Below are positions 34,376 through 43,900 of a stretch of 64,000 bases of DNA, in pieces; within the stretch, counting starts at the first letter, position 1; each line of letters starts with the position of its first letter. This stretch comes from Methanobacterium_C sp963845285 (GTDB taxonomy: Archaea > Methanobacteriota > Methanobacteria > Methanobacteriales > Methanobacteriaceae): positions 37,184-101,183 of the forward strand of contig CAWJRO010000010.1 in NCBI GenBank assembly GCA_963845285.1, written 5' to 3'. The translations under genes were made by a program, and so were the position numbers. Under the pieces are notes generated by a model. It was not told where the DNA came from and made no database searches. It saw only the letters and a program-made list of their open reading frames with translations.

Positions 34376-35056
34376 ATGACTAAGACATTTGCAATAATTC
34401 CAGTATCAAGATTTGCGAACGCAAAAACTAGACTATCACCCACTTTAACTGCTTTAGAGCGTGAAAATCTTTTAAAATCTATGTTAAAAGATGTTATAAA
34501 CGTTTTAGATAATATAGTTAACAAAGTAGTGGTTATAAGCTCTGATAAAGAGGTTTTAACGTTTGTAAATGGCATGGGGGCATTACCTCTTGAAGAAAAA
34601 GGTACAACAGACTTAAACGGCGCTCTGATGCAGGCCATTAAATGGTGCTCCCCATCATGTGATAATGTGCTTGTAATACCTTCAGATGTACCTTTAATCC
34701 AGGAAAGTCACGTGAAAGAAATATTAAAGATGGGTGAAAACTTTGGGATGGTAATAGCCCCTGCAAAGGGAGGAGGAACCAATGCACTGCTTTGCCCCAC
34801 CTCAAAAATAGAGATGAAATTTGGGGAATGCAGCTTCTTTGAGCATATAAAGGAAGCAGAATCAAACAAAATATCCTTTGGAATCTATGATTCATTTTAC
34901 ATGTCTCTGGATGTAAATACTGCAGAGGATCTGGGAGAAATAATGATACATGGCTCGGGTACGCAAACAAAGAGTTTTTTAAAAAGATCCGGACTCAATG
35001 TGAGATCAAATCACGGTTCTGAAAGGTTGCATGTGACAAGAGGGAGAAAAATATGA
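34376..35056 (+). CDS. cofC: 2-phospho-L-lactate guanylyltransferase
   Basis: Makes the activated lactyl phosphate donor for coenzyme F420. A nucleotidyltransferase of about 226 residues with the opening FAIIPVSRFANAKTRLSP, then VVISSDKEVLTF, LEEKGTTDLNGALMQAI and VIPSDVPLIQESHV, as in CofC. A TTG one codon upstream is the alternative start; ATG 34376 is preferred. Its stop overlaps the thiD ATG (ATGA), which implies coupling. Confidence 0.9.
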   Translation: MTKTFAIIPVSRFANAKTRLSPTLTALERENLLKSMLKDVINVLDNIVNKVVVISSDKEVLTFVNGMGALPLEEKGTTDLNGALMQAIKWCSPSCDNVLVIPSDVPLIQESHVKEILKMGENFGMVIAPAKGGGTNALLCPTSKIEMKFGECSFFEHIKEAESNKISFGIYDSFYMSLDVNTAEDLGEIMIHGSGTQTKSFLKRSGLNVRSNHGSERLHVTRGRKI

Positions 35057-35826
35057 ATTGCACAGGCACAATCGCAATGACAATAGCTGGTTTTGACCCA
35101 TCAGGCGGTGCAGGAATTTTAAACGATGTTAAAACTTTTGAAGCCCTTGGAGTTTATGGTACGGCAGTTATAACAACTTTAACAGCACAGAACGTTCAGA
35201 GGGTTGAAGATGTGATGCCTGTTGATGTTGAATTCATTGAAAAACAAATTGACACAGTTTTGGAAGGGGAAAAAATAGAATATGCAAAAACTGGGATGCT
35301 TTTTTCGGATAAAATAATAAAAACTGTGGCCCAAAAGATCCAAGAACACAACCTGAAGGTTGTGGTTGATCCCGTGATGGTTGCAGGGTCTGGCGGTTTT
35401 TTATCAGAATCTGGTTTTGCAGATTCATTAAAGAAACACCTTCTACCCCTTGCATTACTTGCAACTCCAAACATCTTTGAAGCACAGGCTATTTCAGGCA
35501 TTGAGATCAAAGATGAGGAAGATGCCATAAAAGCCGCAAGTGAGATTGGAAAATTTTGTAACGTTGTTGTAACTGGTGGACATCTTAACGGCCAGAATAT
35601 ATTTTACAACGACTCAGTTAAGGTTTTTGAAGGTGAACTTGTAGAAAGCACTAATCTTCATGGAACTGGTTGTACTTATTCAGCTGCAGTCACAGCGTTG
35701 CTCTCAAAGGGGTTTGATATTGAAACTTCGCTGCAAAAGGCTGGTGAATTTGTGAGTGAAAGTATCAAATGGGGTAGGAGAGGTACCTTAAATCAGTTCG
35801 GGGAATTTCATTCTTCCAGGATATAG
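35053..35826 (+). CDS. thiD: hydroxymethylpyrimidine (phosphate) kinase
   Basis: Phosphorylates HMP and HMP-P in thiamine synthesis. The 257-residue product begins MTIAGFDPSGGAGILNDVKT and has AVITTLTAQNVQRV, VVDPVMVAGSGGF and NLHGTGCTYSAAVTALLSKG, the ATP-binding anion hole of the ribokinase fold. No ThiN domain is fused. Overlaps cofC by 4 bp. Confidence 0.94.
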   Translation: MNCTGTIAMTIAGFDPSGGAGILNDVKTFEALGVYGTAVITTLTAQNVQRVEDVMPVDVEFIEKQIDTVLEGEKIEYAKTGMLFSDKIIKTVAQKIQEHNLKVVVDPVMVAGSGGFLSESGFADSLKKHLLPLALLATPNIFEAQAISGIEIKDEEDAIKAASEIGKFCNVVVTGGHLNGQNIFYNDSVKVFEGELVESTNLHGTGCTYSAAVTALLSKGFDIETSLQKAGEFVSESIKWGRRGTLNQFGEFHSSRI

Positions 35827-35864
35827 AAGTTAAAGTTAATTATTTTATAAGTGAGGTGGTTGGT

Positions 35865-36875
35865 GTGGTTTCAAATGAAGAGATAAAACAGATGCTTGAA
35901 GCAAAAAGAAGGGGAATAGATCTTAAGAAAGATAAATTAAATGGGGAAAATTTTAAGATCTGCCCATCCTGCAAAGCCAAAAACCATAAAAAAGCTTTAT
36001 TCTGCGTTAAATGTGGGCATAAACTGAACAAGATTATTAAAAATAATAAGGTATGTCCATCTTGCAATGCTGAAAACTTATCTGAAGCTAAATTCTGCAC
36101 CAACTGCGGGGAAAAGCTGCAGACCATGGAAGAAAAATCTGAAAATAAAATTTCAGATGAATCTCCAAAAAAGGAAACTCAAACCATTCACAGAGAAACA
36201 GATGAAAAAGAATTTAAGGACATTAGAAAACTTGAAAATATTGAAAATATTAGAGAACTTGAAGACGTTGAAGAACATGAAATCAACAAAACACCTGTTC
36301 CAGATAGAGAATTAACAAATAACTGGATATGTCCATCCTGTAAATCTAAAAACCCCAAAAATGCCAAATTCTGTGTTGTCTGCGGAAAGAAATTTGAGGA
36401 AAATGATCTAAAAGAAGAAGGTTTAAAGAAAGAAAAAAGCGAAATGACCTTTGAAGAGGAAAAAAATAGATCATCACTTTTAGATAAGGTTGGTAAAAAT
36501 TCTGGAGAAGTCGAGACATCTGACCTCAGGATTCATTCTGAAATCACAGTTCCTGAAGACATTGAGAAAGAAAGTGGAAACCCCAATAATGGATTAAAAT
36601 CCATTGAACCAGAACAATTAGTATCCGAAGATCTGAAAGAAAATGATGAAGTTGAAGGATTTGGAGATGTCAAATCTGAAGATTTAAAGTTTGAAGATGT
36701 AAAGTCTGAGGATGTAAAGTCTGAGGATGCAAAATCTGAATCAGAGACTCCTAAAAAAGAAGAAAATGCAGATCCAATTGAAAAGATAAAAAAGGCAAAG
36801 GAACTCCTTGATATTGGTGCGATAACCTCCGAAGAGTTCAATGCAATCAAAAATAAATACCTTGAGAAAATTTAG
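35865..36875 (+). CDS. zinc-ribbon protein with C-terminal SHOCT-like segment
   Basis: A 336-residue soluble protein of unknown role. Three zinc ribbons follow one another: CPSCKAKNHKKALFCVKCG, CPSCNAENLSEAKFCTNCG and, after an acidic spacer, CPSCKSKNPKNAKFCVVCG. A long Glu/Lys-rich stretch with short repeats (KSEDLKFEDVKSEDVKSED) follows, and the end resembles a SHOCT segment (IKKAKELLDIGAITSEEFNA). GTG 35865 follows GAGGTGGTTGGT and is preferred over a GTG at 35856. It lies 38 bp after thiD and may be co-transcribed. Confidence 0.8.
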   Translation: MVSNEEIKQMLEAKRRGIDLKKDKLNGENFKICPSCKAKNHKKALFCVKCGHKLNKIIKNNKVCPSCNAENLSEAKFCTNCGEKLQTMEEKSENKISDESPKKETQTIHRETDEKEFKDIRKLENIENIRELEDVEEHEINKTPVPDRELTNNWICPSCKSKNPKNAKFCVVCGKKFEENDLKEEGLKKEKSEMTFEEEKNRSSLLDKVGKNSGEVETSDLRIHSEITVPEDIEKESGNPNNGLKSIEPEQLVSEDLKENDEVEGFGDVKSEDLKFEDVKSEDVKSEDAKSESETPKKEENADPIEKIKKAKELLDIGAITSEEFNAIKNKYLEKI

Positions 36876-36994
36876 ATTTCTTCATTGGAATATACACCAA
36901 ACCTCTCTACTCACTCCAAAAATTAATTTTTAATTTAGGATGTATTAAAATAGAGAATCTCCCTAAAAAATTGGAAGAAAATCAAAATTTTTTT

Positions 36995-38062
36995 TTAATT
37001 ATCTGGTCCTCCAGATTGGAAGTTCATTAATCCAGATGTTTCTTTTTTTTGTTCTGCAAATTGTTTAAATTGAGCAATTTCTTTATCTGTGTACTGTTTG
37101 AATCCCAAATCTCTGTTTGCAATTGTATTGAGTAAATTTTCTTGTTTTTGTATTTGTGGCTGTAAATTTTTGGCATTTTGATAGTGTGTTTGTGCTCCTG
37201 TTACATCTCCATTTATTTCTAATTGTATTCCTAATTCCATTTCATTGTAATAATCATATTTCAAGTTTGTATAGTCTCCTAAAGCTTGTGCATATTCTTT
37301 TTTAATATTTAAAGTTGAATCCTTCACCATTTTATTATTCCAGAGTTGAGCATCTTTTGTTAAGTTATTCATTCTTTGATATCGTGTGTCTGCTTCTTTC
37401 AGATTACTCATTCTCTGTTCAGAAGTGTCTGTTTTTGCATTTAAAAAAGCATCCGCTTCTTGCTGTATTAAATCATTAACATCCAACGGAGCCAATTGAT
37501 TACCATAGGCGAGGTCATAGTCTTCGTTTGCAAAAAATTCACTGGCGGCATATCCTACGGTTATTGTTACTAAAATCAGGATTAATGCCGTTGAAATTAT
37601 CCATTTGGGACCTTTTTCTCTTACAACATTTATCACAGACCCTAATACTCCCCCCATGAAGCTTGCAACTATACAACCGGGTAAAAAAATTATTAAGATA
37701 AATGGACCTCCATCCGTGGAGTTAGACGTTATTAAAAAGCCAATAATTACTGCAATGTTAAATACAATACCTGTTATTGCTGCGTTTGAAAGAGTATTGT
37801 TACTATCGATTTCTTTTTTCTTATAAGCTAAAACACTAGTGACACAACCCCCAATAAAAGCCGCAGGCATCATACCGTAAAAAATTGTAGTTTCACTACC
37901 GGCGTAAACAGAAGAAACAGCCACAAATATTAGGGATACAATCGTACCCACAATTACGGCTGTTAGTTCTAGTCTAAAGCCATTGTTATAAAGTGGTTTT
38001 CCACAGTTACTGCAAATATCTGCATCATCAGGATTATCCTTCCCGCAAACCCTACATCTCAT
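36995..38062 (-). CDS. zinc-ribbon membrane protein, paralog 1
   Basis: A 355-residue membrane protein of unknown function. An N-terminal zinc ribbon (CRVCGKDNPDDADICSNCGK) precedes about four membrane helices (residues ~35-175), then an extended helical domain with TSEQRMSNLKEADTRY, EYAQALGDYTNLK and LEINGDVTGAQTHYQNAKNL. It may belong to the DUF5518-type membrane families common in these archaea, but I am not certain. The start follows GGAGTGATATTTT. It lies 42 bp downstream of its paralog and is probably co-transcribed with it. Confidence 0.8.
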   Translation of the reverse strand: MRCRVCGKDNPDDADICSNCGKPLYNNGFRLELTAVIVGTIVSLIFVAVSSVYAGSETTIFYGMMPAAFIGGCVTSVLAYKKKEIDSNNTLSNAAITGIVFNIAVIIGFLITSNSTDGGPFILIIFLPGCIVASFMGGVLGSVINVVREKGPKWIISTALILILVTITVGYAASEFFANEDYDLAYGNQLAPLDVNDLIQQEADAFLNAKTDTSEQRMSNLKEADTRYQRMNNLTKDAQLWNNKMVKDSTLNIKKEYAQALGDYTNLKYDYYNEMELGIQLEINGDVTGAQTHYQNAKNLQPQIQKQENLLNTIANRDLGFKQYTDKEIAQFKQFAEQKKETSGLMNFQSGGPDN

Positions 38063-38104
38063 AAAATATCACTCCTTAAATATAAAAATAGGATAATATT
38101 CTTT

Positions 38105-39175
38105 TTATCCTATATAGAAGGTCATATTTTCTGATTTGTGCATTTCAGTAACATGTTTAACTTCATCGATTCTTCCAGTAATGTACTCTTTGAATGAGGA
38201 GTCTTTATTGATTATTATTGTTATTTGAGTGTTTTGGCTTTGTATCTGTGGAATCAAATTTTGTGCATTCTGGTAATGTTCCTGTGCATCTGTTATGTTT
38301 CCATTTATTTCAGATTGTATTCCCATGTACATTTCAGTACAGTACTGGTGTTTGAGTTGAAGGTACTGACCCATGGCTTGAGCATATTCCTCTCTTATAC
38401 TAGAAGAGGAATTGCCTATCATTTCACTACTTTGAGGCTTAGCATCGTTAGTTATATTAACCATACGCCCATATTTAACCTCAGCACTCTTTAAATTACT
38501 CATTCTCTGCTCTGAAGTAGTATATGGTGCAGTTAGATAAGCATCAGCCTCAGGTTGAATAATGTCAATAAAATCCAAATCATAAGATAACCCATTTACT
38601 CCGTTTTCATAACTGGCGTATAGTTCGAATTGGTATATTCCGTATCCTGTAAGTGCGATTACTGTGATTAGGATTGCTGTTATTGTTATTGTGGATTTTT
38701 TTCCATTTTCTATTGCAATATTTATAAAATTACCTAATATTCCTCCAAAGAAACTCAATGCTGCAAGTGATGGAATCCACATAAAAATGATTGGTTCTAT
38801 TGTAGTACCAGCTAAATCCCCCGCAGCATATACACCTACAACAACACTAATTCCAATTATAACTCCTGTTGCCAATGAATTTAAAAGAGAATTATTAGTA
38901 TCAGCCTCTTTTCTATAAGCCAAAACAGTGGTAACACAACCACCAACAAAAGGAATCGGAAACATACCGAAAGCAAAGGTATTAGAAGCTCCAAACATGA
39001 AATAACCAATAACTGATAGGATCACAGCAGTTATAAGGCCTCCAACAACAGCTCGAGTATCTAATCTGAAATTTTCATTGTTCAACCATGATTTATTATT
39101 TAATGGTACTCCACACTTTTTACAGCGCTCAGCACTATCAAGATTATCAGTCCAGCAATTTCTGCAACGTTTCAT
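38105..39175 (-). CDS. zinc-ribbon membrane protein, paralog 2
   Basis: A 356-residue paralog of the neighbouring gene, with the same order: zinc ribbon (CRNCWTDNLDSAERCKKCGV), about four membrane helices, and a C-terminal helical domain (TSEQRMSNLKSAEVKYGRM, REEYAQAMGQYLQLKHQY, SEINGNITDAQEHYQNAQNL). The soluble domains match better than the ribbons. The ATG follows GTGAGGTTAATCAA. The tandem arrangement indicates duplication, and both are likely in one transcript. Function is unknown. Confidence 0.8.
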   Translation of the reverse strand: MKRCRNCWTDNLDSAERCKKCGVPLNNKSWLNNENFRLDTRAVVGGLITAVILSVIGYFMFGASNTFAFGMFPIPFVGGCVTTVLAYRKEADTNNSLLNSLATGVIIGISVVVGVYAAGDLAGTTIEPIIFMWIPSLAALSFFGGILGNFINIAIENGKKSTITITAILITVIALTGYGIYQFELYASYENGVNGLSYDLDFIDIIQPEADAYLTAPYTTSEQRMSNLKSAEVKYGRMVNITNDAKPQSSEMIGNSSSSIREEYAQAMGQYLQLKHQYCTEMYMGIQSEINGNITDAQEHYQNAQNLIPQIQSQNTQITIIINKDSSFKEYITGRIDEVKHVTEMHKSENMTFYIG

Positions 39176-39551
39176 TTGATTAACCTCACTTTAAATGTCA
39201 TTCAATGAATGCTTTCCATTATTTGCGTCTTTGACTACTATTAGCATTTATAACTATTTTAATGACTACTGACTACTGTGCTTAAAATAAAATTACTATT
39301 AGAAATAATATTATTCCTGTTTAATCAGTTTATAACAACTTATTTAATCAATATTAAACCTTCAATTTTTATAATATATTAATATTATAAATAATTTTAT
39401 ATAAAACTTTTTTAAACAGACCTAATAGTTAAATTAAACTTAATTAACAAAAATTTAATATATTTAGGAACTATATAAACATATTAATGATATTAATCAG
39501 AAAATATGAACAATTAGGTTATTTAATGGAGTATAAATCGAATAGTAAATA
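39176..39551. other. AT-rich intergenic region
   Basis: About 375 bp upstream of the zinc-ribbon pair, presumably with their promoter. Nothing else was recognised. Confidence 0.5.
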
Positions 39552-39710
39552 TTGAAAATAATATTTTTTATTAACAAACAGGATATAAAATTAGAATTTA
39601 CCGTTAATAAGCTGTTTATTGCAGGGTTTGAGCATTCATCAATCTTCCAGAAGCTCCCTGAAAATTATGAATTAAATTATCACACAATTATCAGATATTT
39701 AATAAAATAA
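39552..39710 (+). CDS. small ORF or gene fragment
   Basis: A 52-codon frame starting at TTG 39552 reads KIIFFINKQDIKLEFTVNKL, then FIAGFEHSSIFQKLPENY, and looks protein-like. There is no good ribosome binding site, so it may be the remnant of a larger gene. No family was recognised. Confidence 0.35.
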   Translation: MKIIFFINKQDIKLEFTVNKLFIAGFEHSSIFQKLPENYELNYHTIIRYLIK

Positions 39711-39740
39711 AAAAGAAGTAAAAAACTGAAGATATTAAAT

Positions 39741-40172
39741 TTAAAGGCTGTAAACCTCTTCAGGTGAAAGTATAGGCACTCCACCATCTTCAAGAACTTT
39801 TATACCTGCATCGATATCTTCCGTACGAAGTACAACTATCGCTTTCTCACGTTTTTTCTCCGTAAATGCATATAAATATTCCACATTAATATCTGCATTG
39901 TTTAAAACCGTAAGAATATCATCAAGTCCACCTGGTTCATCAGACACACCAACAGCTATAACATCGCTTACTTTAACCACGAAGTCACTTTCTTCAAGTA
40001 TTTTTTTAGCTTCAGCTGGTTCTGGAACGATCATTCTTAAAATACCAAATTCAGATGTGTCTGCAATTGAAAGGGCTCTAATATTGATCTTGGCATTTGA
40101 AAGTATGTTTACTGCTTTCCACAACCTGCCTTTCCTATTTTCCAGAAATATGGATATTTGTTTTAACTTCAT
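39741..40172 (-). CDS. ACT domain protein (double ACT)
   Basis: A 143-residue protein made of two ACT domains: MKLKQISIFLENRKGRLWKA with INIRALSIADTSEFGILRMI, and VIAVGVSDEPGGLDDILTVL with INVEYLYAFTEKKREKAIVV. It binds amino acids or related ligands and probably modulates a partner enzyme. It is 27 bp downstream of the acyl-CoA ligase gene; this pairing is common in methanogens and suggests joint regulation. Ligand unknown. Confidence 0.9.
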   Translation of the reverse strand: MKLKQISIFLENRKGRLWKAVNILSNAKINIRALSIADTSEFGILRMIVPEPAEAKKILEESDFVVKVSDVIAVGVSDEPGGLDDILTVLNNADINVEYLYAFTEKKREKAIVVLRTEDIDAGIKVLEDGGVPILSPEEVYSL

Positions 40173-40199
40173 TTTATCCCTTCTTTAATTTTCTTCAAT

Positions 40200-41498
40200 T
40201 CACATATTCCTTTTATCAATCACTCTTACAGCTTTTCCTTCACTTCTTGGAAGACTTTTTGGTTCAACAAGATTTACATTGACACGTAACCCAATTTCAC
40301 TGTGTATACGGTTTGCAATGTTCTTTTTAACATCTTCAATATGCCTTACTTCATCTGAAAAGAGTGCAGGTGATGTTTCAACTTGAACTTCCAGTTCATC
40401 AAGCTGCTGTGGTCTTGTGACTATGATCTGATAATTGGGTTCAAGTCCATCTATTTTCATGAGCGCCTTCTCAATCTGGGATGGGAACACAATTACTCCT
40501 CTGATTTTAAGCATATCATCTGAACGTCCGGTGATCCTGTCCATTTTAACTTGAGTTCTTCCACAGGAACATTTTCCTCTCCTGAGGGCAGTTATGTCCT
40601 TTGTACGGAACCTTATAACTGGCATTCCTTCACGTGTAAGGGTTGTGAGTACGAGCTCTCCTTTTTCCCCCTCTGGAACTGTTTTAAGTGAATCAGGGTT
40701 TATGATCTCGGGGTAAAAATGGTCTTCGAAGATATGCAACCCGTTTTTAGCTTCACATTCCATTGCAACACCGGGACCTATGATTTCAGTTAAACCGTAG
40801 ATGTTATGTGCTGATATGTGCAACCTTTTTTCGAGTTGGTCCCTCATCTCCTCTGTCCACATCTCAGCTCCAAAGCATCCTGCCCTGAGTTTAAGTTTTT
40901 CTGTGTCTATACCATCGTTTGCAGCCACTTCTGCAAGGTAAAGTCCATAGGACGGCGTGCAACTGATTATATCCGTATCAAAGTCCTGCATGATTTCAAT
41001 CTGTCTTTTGGTGTTACCTGCAGATATTGGGATCATGGTTGCCCCAATTTTTTGAGCACCATAATGAATACCCATACCACCTGTAAAAAGACCGTAACCG
41101 TAACTGTTCTGGATTTTATCTTTTTTACGGGCGCCTGTCATTGTGAGTGCCCTTGCTATAACCTCACCCCATAAATCAAGGTCTCCTTTGGTGTATCCTG
41201 AAACTGTTGGTTTTCCTGTGGTTCCTGATGTTGTGTGAACCTCAACAATATCTTCAATTGGAACTGCAAACATTCCAAAGGGATAAGCAGCCCTGAGATC
41301 TGTTTTTGTGGTAAAAGGAAGTTTTTCAATATCTTCCAGGGTTTCAATATCTTCTGGTTTTATCTTAAGTTCGTCAAACTTGTTTTTGTAGTAGGGCACA
41401 TTTTCATAGGCCCTTTTTACAACTGCCTGTAATCTCTGAAGCTGCAGTTCTTTTATTTCTTCTGCAGACATACACTCTGCTTCTTTGTTCCAGATCAT
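40200..41498 (-). CDS. phenylacetate-CoA ligase family protein
   Basis: An adenylate-forming ligase of 432 residues that joins an aryl acid (phenylacetate or a related aromatic acid) to CoA. The ATP motif is HTTSGTTGKPTVSGYT. Other segments are NVPYYKNKFDELKIKPEDIE, AHNIYGLTEIIGPGVA and FRTKDITALRRGKCSCGR. Length and motifs fit PaaK. In methanogens these are thought to activate aryl acids for aromatic amino acid synthesis. ATG 41498 follows ACAGGAGATATTC. It is first in a pair with the ACT gene. Confidence 0.9.
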   Translation of the reverse strand: MIWNKEAECMSAEEIKELQLQRLQAVVKRAYENVPYYKNKFDELKIKPEDIETLEDIEKLPFTTKTDLRAAYPFGMFAVPIEDIVEVHTTSGTTGKPTVSGYTKGDLDLWGEVIARALTMTGARKKDKIQNSYGYGLFTGGMGIHYGAQKIGATMIPISAGNTKRQIEIMQDFDTDIISCTPSYGLYLAEVAANDGIDTEKLKLRAGCFGAEMWTEEMRDQLEKRLHISAHNIYGLTEIIGPGVAMECEAKNGLHIFEDHFYPEIINPDSLKTVPEGEKGELVLTTLTREGMPVIRFRTKDITALRRGKCSCGRTQVKMDRITGRSDDMLKIRGVIVFPSQIEKALMKIDGLEPNYQIIVTRPQQLDELEVQVETSPALFSDEVRHIEDVKKNIANRIHSEIGLRVNVNLVEPKSLPRSEGKAVRVIDKRNM

Positions 41499-41560
41499 GA
41501 ATATCTCCTGTCTATAAAATCATTGATTAAATTTGATGTATCATTATTCGTTGATCATAT

Positions 41561-41720
41561 AAGATAACTTTTTTCTCAACAGGGATATGTTGGAATTCAT
41601 TATTAATTAAATTTTCAAAAAAAAGTCAATTATTAATTGAGATCCAGATCGAAGCTCATTGAATTTGGGTATATACAATATATACGGTTTCCAAGATACC
41701 TCGATTTTTTTTATTTATTA
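41561..41720 (+). repeat. dispersed repeat B, copy 2
   Basis: Aligns with the reverse complement of 13541-13690. AAGATAACTTTT, GGATATGTTGGAATTCATTA and TTATTAATTGAGATCCA are shared. A MITE directly follows. Confidence 0.85.
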
Positions 41721-41827
41721 GAGGCTGTCCCATAGTTCAGAATTTGCAAAAAAATAAGAACAAATAAAGCTTTAAATTCAAAAATAAGCAAAATTATACA
41801 TGTCAAAAGTAATTACGAGACAGCCTC
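41721..41827 (+). mobile_element. MITE copy 7 (107 bp, TSD ATTA)
   Basis: Starts GAGGCTGTCCCATAGTTC and ends ATTACGAGACAGCCTC. ATTA flanks both sides. Inserted at the edge of dispersed repeat B. Confidence 0.92.
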
Positions 41828-41969
41828 ATTAATTGAATTATTATTCAAAGTTCTGTTATATTCAAAATTTAAGTAAAAAAGGAAAATAATAGTTTGTTTA
41901 TCTTGACATGTAAAATAACGCCACTGATCTATTAAGGTACATGTAGAAATAAGAGATTACAATTAAACA

Positions 41970-42260
41970 AAGTTAAACTGCTTCTACAATCCTTTTTGTT
42001 CCTTCAAATAAACTCAGCTCCCGCCCCTAAAATTGTATTAACAATTGTTGATGGATTTTATGCAAAGGATAAACTGCCTAAACTAGTATAATCCGAATAG
42101 CAGGGATGGTATAAACAATATTAATTAAACTAATTTGACACTGTCTTTGAACATTTCAATCCATTTATTAAATTCTGAAGGTTTCGCCAGTGAATTAATG
42201 GGGATTTTATGATCTAAGTTGGTAACCTTTTGCCAGGAATATGAATAATGAACTTATACC
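41970..42260 (-). pseudogene. decayed gene of unknown family
   Basis: Minus-strand fragments read SWQKVTNLDHKIPINSLAKP, then SEFNKWIEMFKDSVKLV and a stop. Further left, another frame reads YSDYTSLGSLSFA, a stop, NPSTIVNTILGAGAEFI, and after a frameshift FEGTKRIVEAV. The fragments look like parts of one soluble protein broken by stops and a shift. No family was recognised. Confidence 0.4.
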
Positions 42261-42672
42261 TAAAAAACAGGTTACTGCAACATTTGTTGTACTTATTAAT
42301 GAGTTAGAACGTGTAATGTTTGGAAGATAATCGATCACAAGGATAATTTCTAAAATCAAACCTTTTTCAAATCTGAAAGCGGATATCTCAAAGCATCCTT
42401 TATTATTTCATTGATATTCCTAGTTTTATACCTCAATTTTCAATTAAACATGATAATCATGAATATGATGTATAATATATGTCATAACAACCCACCATAA
42501 TATGGTCAAAACATTCTTGCATACATTCTGTTACATGATTTTTGCAGTGGTCTTCATCCATAAAACACGTCTTTAAATACATTTTAACATCATTATACAT
42601 GGTTTATAAGGAATAATAACTAAAAAATCGGTAAAATATATAAGATACTAATAATTAAATTTAGGAGTATTC
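42261..42672. other. intergenic region
   Basis: About 410 bp with no supportable gene. A short plus-strand frame at 42239 (29 codons, MNNELIPKKQVTATFVVLI) overlaps the decayed gene and is not convincing. Confidence 0.4.
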
Positions 42673-43008
42673 ATGTTAACATATTTAGGTACAACAAAAG
42701 AATCAGATGATAATGAATCTCCAACAATCGAAACATTCAAAGTGACATTTGCTGAAGATGATAGAGTAACAGAAGTAGAATTTGTAGAATTAACAAAATT
42801 TATGGAAGGATATTATGGAGTACCTCGTCCTCATATCTTTGTTACATGGAAACTAACTTATAACTTTGATTCAAGTGTAATAATCAGATTAAAGTTCCAC
42901 TATTCAGATATAGGATGCCAAAATGATGAAATAAAACATGAAAGGCTTAATGAAGTTTTGATATCTAAATTTGAAATAGTTTATCAAAACTTTTTTTTAA
43001 AAACTTAA
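42673..43008 (+). CDS. hypothetical protein
   Basis: A 111-residue soluble protein of unknown family, probably beta-rich (IETFKVTFAEDDRVTEVEFV, IFVTWKLTYNFDSSVIIRLK). ATG 42673 follows TAGGAGTATTC. No signal peptide. It is isolated in the gene-poor accessory zone. Confidence 0.6.
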   Translation: MLTYLGTTKESDDNESPTIETFKVTFAEDDRVTEVEFVELTKFMEGYYGVPRPHIFVTWKLTYNFDSSVIIRLKFHYSDIGCQNDEIKHERLNEVLISKFEIVYQNFFLKT

Positions 43009-43359
43009 ATTATTAAACTATGTTCTGTTTTAAGTTGACTGGAAAAACAAAAGATTTTATGATGAATTTGAAACTTGACTTGCATCCATCTGTATAAGAA
43101 CATATCAGCAAATTCCAGCTATCAAGGTATTTGCTTTAACATGACTATGAATTTCTTTAGAGTGTGGTTTTTTAGGATATATTTTACCTTGTCTTTGGAA
43201 CATGTTCATCTCTAATTGTGACCCAAAAATATCTATGTAATCAGATGATTTGAGATAATCTTTTTGTTCCACTCCTTTTACAGGTCTGAGAAAGTTTTTT
43301 TCAGTATTGAGTTTCATATGTTTGTGGATTTAAGTTTATAAAACAGCCCATTTTTCATC

Positions 43360-43735
43360 TATTATATTCTGCATCTCTGGGTAATGATTCGAATGTTTTG
43401 CCTATAATCTTTATTTCCATTTGGGTTTCCTTTAGAAAGGGCTCCGCATTGTTGACATACAGTTTCACATCTTCATTGATCTGATGCTTTGATTTCATGT
43501 CCACATTCAGGACATTGCAATATTCAATTTTTTCAACTTTCTTTTCTTTCATTGCTACTGACCGTACCAACAATTATTGAATCATTTCGATAAAGGTCTT
43601 GCTTTGCATGGGTTATTATCAGATGTTTTTAATACTTGATCATATTCTGATTTTGGTATTGTGATGTTTTCAGGTTCAGTACTCAATTCAAGATTCCCCC
43701 CGATGCCTTCATTATATAAATATACAAAGTACAAG
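43360..43735 (-). pseudogene. decayed zinc-ribbon protein gene
   Basis: The minus strand reads NEGIGGNLELSTEPENITIP, KSEYDQVLKTSDNNP up to a stop, and after broken frames CPECGHEIKASDQ, a TGA, and RCETVCQQCGALSKGNPNG. Two Cys pairs suggest a lost zinc ribbon. The N-terminal portion recurs, more decayed, in dispersed repeat C copy 2. No family can be named. Confidence 0.45.
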
Positions 43736-43794
43736 GGATATAAACTAAAACACAATATTTAAGAAAAATAGAGATAATATTCTTTTTTTATCTC
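43621..43794. repeat. dispersed repeat C, copy 1
   Basis: Direct repeat of 50925-51090. Shared landmarks are ACTTGATCATATT, GGTTCAGTACTCAATTCAAG, TTCATTATATAAATATACAAA and TATAAACTAAAACACAATATT. The sequence includes a TATA-like element and, on the minus strand, the start of a decayed reading frame. Confidence 0.85.
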
Positions 43795-43900
43795 GAGGTT
43801 GTCCCATAATTCAAAATTTACAAAAAAATAAGGATAAATAAAACTTTAAATTCAAAAATAAGCAAAATTATATATGTCACAAATAATTATGAGACAGCCT
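43795..43900 (+). mobile_element. MITE copy 8 (106 bp)
   Basis: Starts GAGGTTGTCCCATAATTC and ends ATTATGAGACAGCCT. ATCTC flanks both sides, with the terminal C ambiguous between element and duplication. Confidence 0.9.

Larger units (their letters stand above)
41499..41969. other. intergenic region with repeat B copy 2 and a MITE
   Basis: Upstream of the paaK-like gene. It contains 41561-41720 (dispersed repeat B) and the MITE at 41721-41827; no gene is seen. Confidence 0.6.
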
